A DNA stretch of 64,000 nucleotides from Endomychus coccineus (lineage: Eukaryota > Arthropoda > Insecta > Coleoptera > Endomychidae): assembly GCA_958510875.1 (NCBI GenBank), contig OY294067.1, positions 192,517,322 through 192,581,321 on the forward strand, given 5' to 3'. This document shows, piece after piece, positions 45,542 through 58,019 of the stretch (the first letter of the stretch is position 1; each line of letters starts with the position of its first letter). The notes under the pieces are model-generated. The model saw only the letters and a list, made by a program, of their open reading frames with translations. It was not told where the DNA came from and searched no databases. The translations under genes and the position numbers were made by a program.

Positions 45542-46009
45542 TTATAACTCAGACAAAACCCCTGCGACTAACGGCATGTACAAACAACCCCACATTTCAT
45601 TGAAGACTTCTGCAAGGTAGATACCTAGCTGAAGACCTGAGTGATAGACATCATTATACCTGCACACTCTGTATAACCTCACATACACACCTGTCTCGTT
45701 AGAGACCGCGCCAGCTTCATTCAAATTCACATGACTGACGTCATACATAAACAACCTCACATTCCATACCTCATTGAAGTTCCCCAACTCCATTTTGTAT
45801 ACTAAAAATAATATCCATATATGTTTAAGATGATTGAAATCGCATTTTGTAATATAGCAATCAAGTAAGGTACAGACGGCTTGAATAAACGTCTTGAAAG
45901 TAATTTTCTTATAAACATAGCGTTTGAGAAATGTAGAAGATATCATTTCCATACTGTACAACATGCCATCTATACACCCACTCCGATGAAGGAGCAGCAG
46001 CCCTCCCAT
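45542..46009 (-). other. 155-codon open frame, right-arm copy
   Basis: Mirror of 31390-31857 with a Gly-to-Glu difference. Coding status unknown. Confidence 0.2.
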
Positions 46010-46241
46010 GATACCTCGATGAAGCCTCGGTCTCTTTCACGTGACTGACGATATGTACAAACAACACTATTTCAAACCCCCTATGAAGCCTCACATTCCA
46101 TACCTCGCTGTAGGCTTCGTGACATACCTGCATGACTGACGTCATGTAAAACAATTACCTGCATCATGTAGACTGCAATATACTCGCACTTATCACTCAG
46201 ACCGGCGGTTATATCTACAACATTAAAATCGCTTGTTCTCA

Positions 46242-46551
46242 ATTCCTCCATAGCTGAGCGGTTAAGGAGCCGGCTTTGGATTTCATTTCTCAGGTTCGAT
46301 TCCCGTGTGTACAAAAATATTTCATTTTCAGCAGAAGTGTTTGTATACTAGATTAAATAGATTCAAATCCTCCGCGGTTAAGCCACCTTACTTTAGAGTT
46401 TATTTCCCAGGTTCAAATCTCGGTGTGTGTAGAAAAAAAAATTTCATTTTCAGTAGAAGTGTTTGTATACTAGATTAACTTGTTTCAAATCCTCCGCGAT
46501 TAAGCCGCCTAACTTTAGAGTTTATTTCCCGGGTTCGAATCTCGGTGTGTA
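46242..46551 (+). other. three tandem tRNA-like units, right arm
   Basis: Mirror of 30847-31156. In the unit at 46242-46306 the T stem reads CTCAGGTTCGATTCCCG, one change from the left arm (CTCGG). Not functional tRNAs by fold. Confidence 0.6.
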
Positions 46552-46886
46552 GACAAAAAAAATCATTCCAGTAGAATGTGAGTACACAGATGAGACTCCC
46601 AGGCTATAGTTAGGGTAGAACCATACACAGATGAACCGACTTCATCAGACCATAGTTAGGGAAGAACCATAGATAGATGACAGACTTCCAGAAACATAGT
46701 TAGAGGGAACCATAGACTAGTTCATAGAACCATAGACTACCTACCCCATCGACATGACTGCGCATGCGTGATTGTGGATGACCTTGAAGGGGACCGTTTT
46801 CGGTAAAATGAACCTTAGATTTCCTTATGGAGATTTACATGCAAAAAAGGTCGATTTTGGTGGAGAACCGGCCTAGCACATCTACT

Positions 46887-46892
46887 TTGAAT
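46887..46892. repeat. 6-bp target-site duplication, right
   Basis: TTGAAT directly after the right terminus (...CATCTACT). Confidence 0.95.
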
Positions 46893-46942
46893 TGGTACAC
46901 TTTCCTGATTGTGCTTGGTATTGCAGTGAATGTGACAGTTAG
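46893..46942 (+). pseudogene. end of the YqaJ-PHD pseudogene, displaced by the Polinton
   Basis: If the element and one TTGAAT copy are ignored, the frame ending at 30511 continues here for about 16 codons with an aromatic residue before Cys-x2-Cys (W-Y-C-S-E-C), completing the last zinc ligands of the PHD finger, then stops at TAG 46940-46942. This independent match confirms the insertion site. Confidence 0.75.
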
Positions 46943-47813
46943 ATTATTAGTTTTATGTTCTGTTGAGCGTCATCAAATAATCTCACAATGTATTAGACAA
47001 CTGGCCTGTTGCTCAATCTTTATTAAAAAATGATATTGTCTTCAAATGAATCTATATATACTGTTTATATGTAGACGTAGAGACTGATTGACCAATTCCA
47101 GAATCACGATACTCAAAAGAGTTTTGTGGTCTTTACATAAATATTGGTTGATCAATTCCAATATTACGATACTCAGAAGAAAAATGAGAAATTGAAAATG
47201 TTCTACACATTTTATAATAAGGAATTATTCACAATTGTTCAGTGAACATCCTCAAATGAAATACTAAAAAAAATCAACAAAAGATATACCTACCATCCAA
47301 CAGCCCTAATACGCATTAACAAAGATATACCAGTGAACAATCCCATATGGATTAACAAAAAGTTAACTAAAAAAAAATAATATACCAGCTCAAATAAAAA
47401 TCTCAGTAACAAGGTAATTAGTAGTTATATCTGTAACTTCAGGAAAATACAAAGATATACATTCCAAACAATTAAACAACTGAATCGAGTACTAAAGGAT
47501 CAAGACAACATTATATTCAATCACCAATTGAACCGATTATTAAAGGATCAAGACAACATTAATAATCCGGCACAATTGTGTTGCTTAACTCGGAAATATT
47601 AAACCCAATCCCAACATTCGGGATACAAAAAACATTACCCTTCCACTGATACAAAAAGCAAATAAATAAAGTAACTGGTACATTAGTGAACCTAGTTCAC
47701 GATAGTGAATAGATGTTTTCACTTGAATTTCCCACGCATACGTGTAGGTCCAATTTAAGGTCCCCTACACTCCAGACCACAATAGTGAATGGAAGTTTTC
47801 ACTTATCATTCCC
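46943..47813. other. noncoding, short direct repeats
   Basis: Pairs of similar segments at 47090/47150 (CAATTCCA..TCACGATACTCA), 47490/47535 (AAAGGATCAAGACAACATTA) and, spanning 47700-47870, a ~110-bp duplication with AATAGTGAATG..GTTTTCACTT. No gene. Confidence 0.6.
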
Positions 47814-48194
47814 ATGCATAAGTGTAAGTTCATTTTAAAGTCCCTTACACTCCGGACTACAATAGTGAATGTATGCAATGAACGGGGTTCACATCGACAC
47901 ACACACCCCATCTACCATGGTAAAAAATTTGAAGTGAAGCTTCATAATTTTTTCAAAGGAACAGAAAATTTAAAGAAAACTGATTTAACCAGAAGTCTTA
48001 ATATGTCCTATCATTCAAAAATGAAGGAACTGACACACAAGATAACAAAGAAAATGATCATATGTGCTAAACAAAAAGAAAAATACAACAATAACTGTTA
48101 TCACAATCATTTGGTCTGTCAAAAAGGTAAGATCATAATCAAAAAAACTGAAAATTTAACCAACTACAGTAGATGTACCCCCAAGATATGCTAA
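47814..48194 (+). pseudogene. possible LTR-retrotransposon pol remnant
   Basis: In a 126-codon frame the last ~80 residues (KMKELTHKITKKMIICAKQK, then YNNNCYHNHLVCQKGKIIIKK) resemble the helical stretch plus G-x-x-V strand after the integrase core in gypsy/BEL polyproteins (AQ..QK..YD......G..V...). The similarity is weak and there is no catalytic domain beside it. Upstream codons come from the repeat at 47700-47870. Confidence 0.3.
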
Positions 48195-51100
48195 ATACCA
48201 AAAACCAAAAAATAACCGAGTTTCGTTCAAATCGTACAACGAATGAGCCAGCAGACTCCAAATTAATGTTGTAACTATTGAAAAAATTCAACTCGTTATT
48301 ACAATGAGTTCATTTCTTGAATTTTATAGGGCAAGGGACCTTAATTCCAATTTATATTCCCTAATTTGAAAAAAAACTCAACAAAAAACTAGTCACCCCA
48401 TAAGTCACAACAATACGGACCCTAAGATCCCAAATTACATTTTGCCTACTCTAGCCTTAAAATGAAGCTTATTTCTGAAAATATACGTTTCCCAGACAAT
48501 TACTCCCTAAACATCAGTCTACTCTTGAGTGTTGCAACACTAAGAGGATAGACCCGATAAAAATAACCTACAAGGGTCAATTTTCAAACCTGTCATAACA
48601 TGGACCAGCAGATCCCAAATTAATTTATGCAATTATTGAAAATTGACTCCCAATTCAGAAGTTAACAACTTCTAAATTCAACATCTCCAAATGGGTAAAC
48701 AAATACTATAGTTTTAACGATGCAAAAGATAAACCATATGGTTTTGAAGAGTGAACTTATGTCAAACTTCCAAATTCAACCACATTTTGAGGGTGATCAA
48801 GCCCCTGAAATGAGTGTTACAAGAAGAAAAAAAAATGAATCTAAAACAACAGTAACTGAAATAGAAAAATTTTGATACTTAATCGATGAAAATTCAAAAG
48901 TAATTTAGCACTATAAATCAAAAGGTAAATTTAAAGATATAATTAGTGATACTTAACGTCCTCCGAACAGAAGAAAGACCGATGCAGATCAGAGCAACAG
49001 AGGATCCCCGCAGATCACCAATAGTTTGCAGCTTCCATAACAGTATTCATCTACTGTGGCAATCAAGGGGGATATCCATCCCAAAACTGGCAGTCATAAA
49101 TGCGAACCTCAATATCCATCGCAACAATAGCAACCTGCTAGGATCTTATCCCTCATCACTGTAACTATCATCCCTTTGTCCAGTCATTGCAAGATAATGT
49201 TCTTAAAGTGCAATTTCCCAATTTTGATTGTCGTTATTTGCTAGGAAGGAAAAAGAATGTATCAAAATTATGTTCCAGAATCGCTCAGATAACATTTAGG
49301 GAAGTATCCCTTACTGAAAAACCAAAAATCGACCCAAATGATCTTATAAATCAGTTCACCGTAGTGAAAAAAATAGCACATATGAAAACATTACACTACA
49401 TTGTTTAAAACAATGTACTACAGAAACAAATAAAAAGGAACAGATAAAACAGCAATACCTATAACATAGGATTTAATGCTGAAACCAACAAGCTGAGAAC
49501 AGCTGATCAAATAAAACTGGATAATCTTAGGCTTTGAAAAGGTATAAGTGACAAATACACCTATCAATAGGTAAAAATATGACAATTTCAGTGCAAACTC
49601 AAGTAAATCAATCAAAGTGAGAAAAAAAACAATTAAATGACCAATTTTTCACTTTAGAAACATAGTTTTCTTAATAACCATCAATAATGTTCTAGACCAC
49701 GTTAAAAAAGGTGGGCGCCAGTGAAACAGATGCTATACGTCAGTTAAACGTATCACTCTGTCCCTGAGGATCAGTAGTGATAAATTGCCCCAACCAGCTC
49801 AAAATGAATTATTTATTCTCAGGGCTCGCAGTGAAACGTGTCCTGTGATTCTAGACTTATGAATTATCCTGAGCGCCAACTGCTTAAGAATGAACAAACT
49901 AAAAAAGAATTCACAGTCAAGAATCCAGGCACTACGAGGTGGATAAAAGTTGATGGATATTCAGGAAAATAAGACAAAGTCCAACTTAACAATTTGGGTT
50001 TATTCCAATAGGAATTTGAATAACAATTAAATCAGATACAATTTTTGTATTGTACAAAATGATTGGTATAATATAAACTAAAATTGAATTTTGAATTATA
50101 AGAATATAAAAATTAGTTACTTTTGGTTACAATTTCAATAACAAAGAAATGAATGAAATATAAATTTAGTTAAGAACTTTGAGTTCAATTACATTAATTA
50201 AAGAGGTTATCAAATACAAAATTAAATGTGAACCTTTGAAAAATTAGTGCAACACAAATTTAGTTGGATAACAAGAATCAGTGAAATGAAAATATGGTCA
50301 ATCAAACTAAAAAATGTTATCGTCCTTGAAACTTGAAGGAGCTGGAGGTCGGCTCTGCCAGGAAATTAACTAAACCGTCACGGGCAAGAGGAGAGAGGTA
50401 CCGCAATCGTTCAGACCCTGTAATTACAAAAAAAACGAACAGTACCTTGGCCTAAGTTCGAGGGACTGGTAACACAATCAATGATGCAAAAGAATATCTT
50501 ACAATTATGCTAGATAACAAAGTGATCTCGTGATGAATGCTGAGAGGTTTGTTGAGTGTTATTTCCACTGAAATATATTGATGTTCAGGGACTGTACATC
50601 CTGAATTCTAATTACGAAATCAAATCAAATTAAATAATCCCTGATATCAATAATATTTCAATGGCAGATTAAAAATGACTATAAGACATAAGAATTATCG
50701 AAACTCAACTCATCTCATAAAGCACTCGCACGACAATGGCTACCTGAAGTTTCCGTTTTGATCTCTACCCCTACTCGCGAATCGCACGCCAAGCGACGTC
50801 GAGGAATACTTATTTCAATAATCGTGTAGATGCCTCTGTTAATTTATACGAGATAAGTTAGTCTACAAACCGAACAGAAATCGTTGTTCTAATCTTTACA
50901 GCGTTCTTTATACAAGTAACGTCGGAAGCGTTACAGGTTCCCCAAATACCAAAAATAAGAGGGTACCAATTTCAAACTTTAGTCGGTAGTCTAAGGGGTC
51001 AAAAAAAATAAAACTCCAAAGCTGACCTAAAAAAGAGGGCAAAAAACAGTTTTTCCGAAGTTAGACATGGTTCCACCCAATATTTGTAATATACATTTTT

Positions 51101-51959
51101 TGATCTTATCATTTTTATCATAAGAAATCATTTTTTCCAGGTCGCTAACCTCTTTCAAATTTCTACGAACCTCGTCCTATTTTTCCGTAGATTGACTCCA
51201 CTTAACCGTGGTTGAATTTTATGTTTAACCAGAGCATATCTAACCGGTCCATCTCCGACCGATTAGTTATCTTATCATTGGTTTGCATTGCTTATAATTT
51301 GTTCAAATATCATAAACAAATATTAGAGATTGAAGAACTAACATTTGTATTTTAAAAATCACGCTGTGTCCCCGATTAATCAGTTGCTAATACTTCTAGT
51401 TGTAGCAGATTTTAGAGGTGCCAGCAAAATAACAGCATGTGTTATAATAAAGAGTCACCGTAGCAATAGCCCGAGTAGGGACAAGATTTATATATATTTC
51501 ACCACAAACAAAAGATTCAAGAAAGATTTGAGAGGAGAAGACAAAAAAAAGGAAATATATAATTTTCCAACTTCTACAACCAGTTATCGATCGACTATTG
51601 GAAGATAGATGTCACTCGGTCAATACAAGTTTGAATCTAACATTCCGAGCAGAAATCGTTATTGAAATCATTACAGCGATCTTTATACAAGTAACGTGGA
51701 AAGCATTACACCCTTCATAGGTACGATTTCCCTTAGATGGTTCACTAGAAGATTTTGGTCAGTCCACATGTCTTGAGGATTGTCAGTGCAATATCTCCAC
51801 ATGTAACGAACTTTTAATAACCTTATGTATATAATATTTTATATTTTTTTCCTCTAATATTGTATTTAATCTTACAAGTCTGGTGTCGTAATTGCATTGT
51901 GGAATCTCGATAAGCTCGTGACAATTTCGATATGTTTTTATAGAGTTGGAGATCTGTTG
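48195..51959. other. noncoding, repeat-rich DNA, possibly decayed LTR elements
   Basis: AGCAGA(C/T)(T/C)CCAAATTAAT recurs at about 48250 and 48607. GTGGGCGCCAGTGAAAC at 49709 is GC-rich and LTR/PBS-like. A ~63-bp direct repeat (GCAGAAATCGTT...ACAAGTAACGT) lies at about 50875-50937 and 51650-51712. ACAATGGCTACCTG at about 50733 is shared with 15917, hinting at a common LTR family. No open reading frame with a known domain (48946-49164, 49187-49408, 51345-51608 checked). Confidence 0.45.
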
Positions 51960-52400
51960 TATTTTTAATTACTCGAATTCACCGGCGATTATGGTACACG
52001 AACCATGATGGTCGGGTGTGTGATAACTTGACTATTTTCTACTACTAGGATTGATGTGTTAAAAATACAGCTTTGAGGTATTATTGCTTTTCAAATGTCG
52101 AATTTACCGGCTATCATAGTTCACGAACTATGGTCGCCGGATGCGCGATCACGTCACTCTTTTCTACTTGAGAGAAATTTATCATCTTAGGATTGATGTG
52201 TCTGAAATACAGGTGTGAGGTATTATTATTGTTTTTCAAATGTAGAATTTACCGGCCATCATAGTCGCGAACTACGGTCGCCTGGTGTGTGATGACGTCC
52301 CTCTTTTCTACTTGAGAGAAATTTATCATCTTAGGATTGATGTGTCAGAAATACAGGTTTGAGGTATTACTGTTTCTCAAATGTCGAAAATAAATGTATT
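51960..52400 (+). repeat. minisatellite of ~125-145-bp units, each with a 34-nt palindrome
   Basis: Palindromes at about 51982-52015, 52107-52140 and 52252-52285 (CCGGCTATCATAGTTC facing GAACTATGGTCGCCGG). Unit bodies share TTAGGATTGATGTGT and ACAGG(T)TTTGAGGTATTA. Related single palindromes occur at 60188, 60485, 60562 and 62653. Confidence 0.9.
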
Positions 52401-52439
52401 AATATAAAAATAGCTCTAATGAGTTTCGATTGCCTCACG

Positions 52440-52560
52440 TCTGAAACTGTTTCAGTTCAAGCCTCAAGCCTGCCCTGAAGATGCCACCTGTAATGGTTGG
52501 CGAAACGTCGGCATCAAGTCGAGCTATTGTGACGCGGAATCCATCCGGAAGACAAGATTT
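52440..52560 (+). mobile_element. PLE-like 3' end with hammerhead-like motif
   Basis: CTGAAGA (52475), a TGCCA...TGGC stem, GAAAC (52502) and GTCGGC repeat the design seen at 786-822. It is followed by a sequence (GACGCGGAATCCATCCGG) like the one after that motif (CAACGCGGAGTATATCCCGG). No coding part remains. Confidence 0.5.
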
Positions 52561-53599
52561 TTCATGTTAATAGTTTATATTTCAATTTTAATGACCCTGT
52601 ATCAAGTTTACAGATTTTATAATTTACCTTTATGTTCTCAAATTTCTATGTTGACAAATAGTTCTTTGTTATTTCATATTCTCTATGCTTAACCTCAAAA
52701 CTACTTAATATTAATACTTGTTTACAAATAACAATTTTACATTCAGAGACACAAACACAATGAGGATATTATAAATAAGCTATATCCAATAATACGAGAA
52801 AGAATGTTGGCAATGTTTTGATGATTTTATATCTTCTTGATTATTTGATTATTCACTTTTAAAAACGCTCTGCTATTACACACACACAGGTAAACTACGT
52901 TGATTCTTCTCTATAATTCAGGAATTGTTGATAATAAATTGTTGATTGTTTTATCCTTTTGAGATATAAAACTCCTTCTATAATGAACTGGACTTGCTAT
53001 CGAAGACTGACTATTCTACGATACTACTGGAATAACTGTGGTTATTATAACCTTAAACGTTGATACTATAACTCTTGAACACTACTTGCTTCGTAGGAAT
53101 AATTTATATGCTTCGGTTATATGAACTTGTCGAAGCTACAGAGACTGTTTCAGTTCTCCGATGTTATCAAAAAACTAAGGTTGTGGAAATAGACTTGAGC
53201 TGCAGGAGATACTTTCAATCTCAGATGTAAATGCAAACTGTCTAGCTTCCCTTTCTGTTTCCTTTCTATAGGACCCACAAAAGGACGCTAGCTTATGTCA
53301 GATCTAACCAATAAGGTACTTCCTTTCCTTATCTGGGATGCTATTTCCATTGTTGGATCTGACAGAACTTTTTAATTGTTGATTGAATTTTGTATGGACC
53401 AATCAAAATTGAGTTTTCTTGAAATTTTGAATTATTTAAGATTTTCAAATTATTTAAAGTGATGGTGCATTCCGTTATTTAAATTAATATTGCCAATATT
53501 TTTCCACATATTTTGGTATAAGATAACCTATGGTTAGGTTATTATTTACTTGATTATTCTAATTCTTATGTCAATTTAGACATTTGTCAATTCTTAGAA
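52561..53599. other. AT-rich, no gene; possible solo LTR
   Basis: No domain-bearing ORF. 52880-53380 has slightly higher complexity and could be an LTR, but I could not find paired ends. Confidence 0.3.
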
Positions 53600-54120
53600 A
53601 GAAAAAAAGAAAGAAAGAAATGTATTTGTTCAAAATTAACAAATTACAATATTATTTACAAATTAAAGTAATAATAAATAAAGATTGCGATTGCTGATAA
53701 TCTTGTTTAAGGATTGTTTAGCAACACGAGATATAAAAGATATTATCTCCAATTGAATTCATTTTCTAGCTTAACGTGATTATTTAATATCCACCTTTGT
53801 ATGTTTTTATTGAAGTTATTTACAGATTTTAATTTAAAAGATTTCGGCAGAGTATTATAAAGTCTAGGACCCGAATATGAGATATGCTGTTGAACTGCAT
53901 TTAGGTTTGTTTTAGGAGTGAGATACATATTATTAGCTTGGTTTCTTGTTCCATGCGTGTGAGTGATAGGTGTTTTATATTTGTTACATTTGTGCATCGA
54001 TTTTAATATTGAACTTATATATAATTGTCTAATTGTAAGAAGTTTAGCATCTAAAAAGAGTTGATGTGAAGAATATCTTTTCCTTTTAAATAGCATTACT
54101 TTTATTACATATTTTTGAGT
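53600..54120 (-). mobile_element. LINE 3' end (second family)
   Basis: ORF 53743-54096 encodes a post-RT C-terminus: DAKLLTIRQLYISSILKSMH, THTHGTRNQANNMYLTP and YSGPRLYNTLPKSFK. This pattern is common after the RT in CR1/Jockey/RTE-like LINEs. The minus-strand 3' tail is a (TTTC)n-type run (about 53600-53625). RT and endonuclease are absent; the element is cut on its 5' side near 54120. Confidence 0.75.
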
Positions 54121-54536
54121 AATTTCCAGAGCATATAAATTGGAAGTAATACATAATATAAAATATAAATAACATTTCTACAACATTGTAGAACTCAAAT
54201 TTCTTAATACTATCTTAAATCTATAACTTATTTTACTAGTTTGTGCTATCTTCTGATAGTCTTTGATTCATATTAATTATGATTTCCTCTTTCGTATCAC
54301 TATACGTTTATCCACTTTCAATGTTGCTCCTTTACACTTCTTATTCTATATTACATTCTGGTTTATTTTGTTATACATTGTTTAATATCTTATACTACCT
54401 ATAATTTAACTTTAAATAATGTTTTTAATTCCATATTTTATATATTTTATTAATCTTTTCTAATTTTAATGTTTCGGTAAGTTCAAATTTTATCATTTTA
54501 TGTTAAGTAGGAAATGAAATCGTAACCGTATATAAT
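54121..54536. other. AT-rich spacer between two LINE copies
   Basis: No feature seen. Confidence 0.5.
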
Positions 54537-57430
54537 AATTATTTATTTATTAATGGAACGAACCCTTTTACAGTTTGACAAATTTAGTAAAATATAATAT
54601 ATTGTAAAAGGAATGAAAATAATATTAAATAATGAGTTTACATTGCAAATATTCACAGACATATACATACATTCGTAATTACATAATTTATCTATGTTGA
54701 GCCAGTTAAAGCCCTTTGAAAAGCAACTGAAGAAATATTACAAAAATTGAGATTGTTTAAATAATGACTTGCGGTAGTTAAAATAAGACAAAATGGAGAA
54801 TACATTAGGTAGTTTGTTCTGCTATACGGTATGTGAAATATATTGATATTAGCCGAGCATGTATTTCTTTGGAGAATGCGGAAATCAATTTGTGATAGTA
54901 AATCAGGATAGTTAACTAACCCATTAATAAGCTCGAATAAACATTTCAGATCATTATGATTTCTACGTAATGTTAATTTTTCAATATTTAGAATATATTC
55001 AATCAAGTCGTAATTGAAATTATAGTCACGAAATGTAATATCCATTCTATAGGCGGCAAATCTTAAGAACTTATGTTGTACCCTTCCAATCCTCGTGCGA
55101 TGAACATTATGAAAAGGAGACCATATAGAATAGCAATACTCAAGGTGCCGTGTAAAAACATTTTATAGAATCAACGTTATGAAAATCACTAGAAACTCTT
55201 TTTATAAAACCTAAGGACTTGAGTGCTTTATTAAATATATAATCACAATTTGCAGTGAAATTAAGCTTTCTGTCCATAATAACACCAAGATCCCTTATTT
55301 CGGTTTTACTAGCTAAGATATTATTATTGATATGATAATCGAAATCCACAAAACTATTTATTGGTTCCATAAAACCTCATTACACAGCATTTATCAACAT
55401 TCAGCTCCATCTCATTTTCGGTGCACCATATGTAAAGTTCTGTTAACTCTTTTTGAACTGTTAGAGCATCTAAAACAGATTCAATGACAGAAAAGTTTCA
55501 AATTACCGGTAAAAAGCATAAAACGACATATCTTGAAAACATACTTTATATCGTTGATGAAAAGAAGAAACAGCAATGGCCCTAAATGTGACCCCTGAGG
55601 CACCCACGATGGAACATTGATTCCTTCAAAGAAAAAAGTTTTAAGCTTTACTATTTGTTTCCTGTTGTTAAGGTAGCTTTTCAGCCACGCCAATAATGCA
55701 CCTTGTATACCTACTGAGTATAATGATTTATGCGGTCAAAAGCTTTACAAAAATCGCTGTATATACAGTCTACTTGACCGTTTCATGTATAGCCTCCAAG
55801 ACAAATTGTCTAAATAGCAATAAATTAGTCTCAGTAGATTTTCCCTTAGTTCATCAATTATTATATGTTTATAGAGTAGAGAAAAATGTTCCGTTACTAT
55901 GCTCTCGAATAGCTTTGGTATATATGATAAAATATAAATTGTGCTGTAATTGTTGATGTCAGTTTTGTCACCGCTTTCATAGATTGGGGTTATAAAACTA
56001 AATATCCAATAATCAGGAAAAATGCCTACCTCCAAAGATTTACTATACAAAAAATACAAAGGCCTTGATGAACTAAAAATGCAATTTGAAAAAATACAGG
56101 TGGTATTCCATCAGCACTCGTTTGAGTCCAACTTGTTTATGGCTGTTAAATTTGACCAAGTGTGATATGAAGATTACTTGTTAAAACATTATTATTTGAA
56201 TTCAATATCGGAATATTTGATTTTTTATTTGTATAAACTGAAAAAAAGTGTCCTGCAAAACTATCAACAATATCATTTCCATATGAAACCTTTTCTTCGT
56301 TAAAGGACATCTCGTTAGAAAATTCGTTGGTGTTTCGTTTTTCATTTACGTAGTAGAAAAAAATTTAATATTCGAGGGAATATTATTTTCTGAATCACGT
56401 ATATGATTTTTGGAACATTCCTCTGAAATTCGTTCACATTTTTGCTTTCTTAAGTGAGAAAAAAGATTACAATCTGATAGAGAATGGCTATTTTTAAACT
56501 TTCGTTGTGCTCCTTTCTTGAAAAATAATATCTTTTAATTCCTTGGAATACCATTGAGGGAAAGACGATGTGCTCAAAAAGCGAGAAGGAACAAATAAGT
56601 CAATTGCTTCCTAGATGATTGCATAGAAAAGACTTACCATTTGATCTAAAATTAAATTTTGACTAAAAATATTCCTGTTCTGGTTTCCAAGGAACTCGTT
56701 TATTCTAAAATAACTTGCACGCTTGAAATCATAAGAATAGCCGTCCGCTCTCACAAAATCACTGGCACCTGACACTTCACAGAACATAATTACTGTTGAA
56801 AATGGAGGGTGGTGCATGTCTTCCGGCAACAGCGCGTTTACCTGGAAGGTTGATATATTGACAGTTGAAAATATCAAGTCTAACAAAATATTACGATAGA
56901 TAGATAGAGCACAGTCCTCCAAGACATCTATATATTACTTACTCAGATTCATAAATTTGCCCATTTGCAGTAGGCGCACAGCCCAGTTCTACATTTGTCC
57001 ATTGACAGGTTGAAGTCAACAACCTAGAATAAATTTCTTAACTCCTCTATCAACACCAACATAAACTTGCTCTATATTGTTCGATGAAATTAAGTAAGAA
57101 TGTACAGAGTTCTCAACTGCTCCTCCTAATCTGGTACAAGTACTTGTAGTTATATTGCAATCTCTTCGGTATATTTCATAATTTGCAAGACATAGCATGT
57201 ATCAGAAAGGTTTCCATCAAGGCCTGTCGAGCGTTTGGATATGTTTCGTTTTGTTTCAGTTTGTGTATGTTCTTGAATTTTTTTGAGACTTCTTCGTCTC
57301 TTAGTACTACCTTCAACGGACGACTAGACCCTTGAGTATGTTTGCGAAAACTTGTTACTATTTCAATTGCTTGTTCCAGTTCATTGATTATATTCTGAAC
57401 ATAAGTAATATCATGTTCTTTCATTTCATC
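54537..57430 (-). mobile_element. CR1/Jockey-like LINE, nearly complete but decayed
   Basis: Read on the minus strand: an ORF1-like end (57176-57424: FRKHTQGSSRPLKVVLRDEE), an APE endonuclease part (57016-57198: YRRDCNITTSTCTRLGGAV), an EN-RT linker (56611-56922: LLDLIFSTVNISTFQVNALL), the RT start (55745-56059: SFITPIYESGDKTDINNYST), the RT core (55481-55693: WLKSYLNNRKQIVKLK, VPQGSHLGPLLFLLFINDI; the YADD site is lost, reading FTGN), thumb (55140-55370: EIRDLGVIMDRKLNF) and tail (54692-55045: LRRNHNDLKCLFELINGLVN). The 3' end has an AATAAATAAAT tail (about 54540). Frameshifts and lost catalytic residues make it inactive. Confidence 0.88.
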
Positions 57431-58019
57431 GTCAGGAACTTATTTTACTGTTTACATTACATATCGAGGTTGCGTAAGGGTATTTACATATTTAACATCA
57501 AGACAATAGCTTATTCTATATTGAATATAATCCGAATCATTGATTTCAGTATCGAATCTAGAAGTTGATGAATCTCCGCCAATATATTTCTTAGTTTTTT
57601 GAATAATTCGTTGTTTTTAGATGGTGTCTTGATTTCAATATAAGCTTTTTGCACCAGAGAAGTACTTAGGTCCAGAACCGGGCCAATCTTGAATTCTGAT
57701 TTCTGTGCATGAGATCATAAAAAAATACTACACAAGACTTGAAAATATCATGTATTGATTATTAACATGATTTCTATGTGTCAGATTGAGTCTTTTGGCA
57801 TCAATTTTGCCGCTTTCACAACTGGATAGCTTCTGCTGTAGAGCCTAAAATCACATAATAATTGGGATTCCCAAGCTTTCCAAACCACAAATACGGTCTA
57901 CAGTACATTTATTTCATTCGATTTATCGAAAATTAACCATTTCAGAACAGTTTTCATTATAGATTTTAAAGATTATTATTAGGACAATAAATAGAATTAT
58001 CGTAAGTTGAGTTTTGTTA
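57431..58019. other. no gene seen
   Basis: AT-rich. It may include the 5' part of the LINE ORF1, but no motif is recognisable. Confidence 0.4.

Larger units (their letters stand above)
30512..46886. mobile_element. Polinton/Maverick-like element, 16,375 bp
   Basis: The ends are exact inverted copies beginning AGTAGATGTGCTAGGCCGG. The inverted repeats extend about 4.08 kb inward (30512-34592 and about 42806-46886). The element is flanked by a perfect 6-bp TTGAAT duplication; 6-bp duplications, long TIRs, a 5'-AG end and a protein-primed PolB together define Polintons. Interior genes that I recognise are an intact PolB (35029-38847) and a GNAT-like gene (40180-40515), both on the minus strand. 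No DDE integrase, FtsK-like ATPase, cysteine protease or capsid gene is visible. The TIRs are far longer than the usual 0.1-1 kb and differ at few positions, indicating recent insertion or gene conversion. Mobility presumably depends on an integrase supplied by another element (inference). Confidence 0.9.
42806..46886. repeat. Polinton terminal inverted repeat, right arm
   Basis: Mirror of the left arm. Differences are small substitutions and, at the inner end, indels within the iteron-like repeats. Confidence 0.9.
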
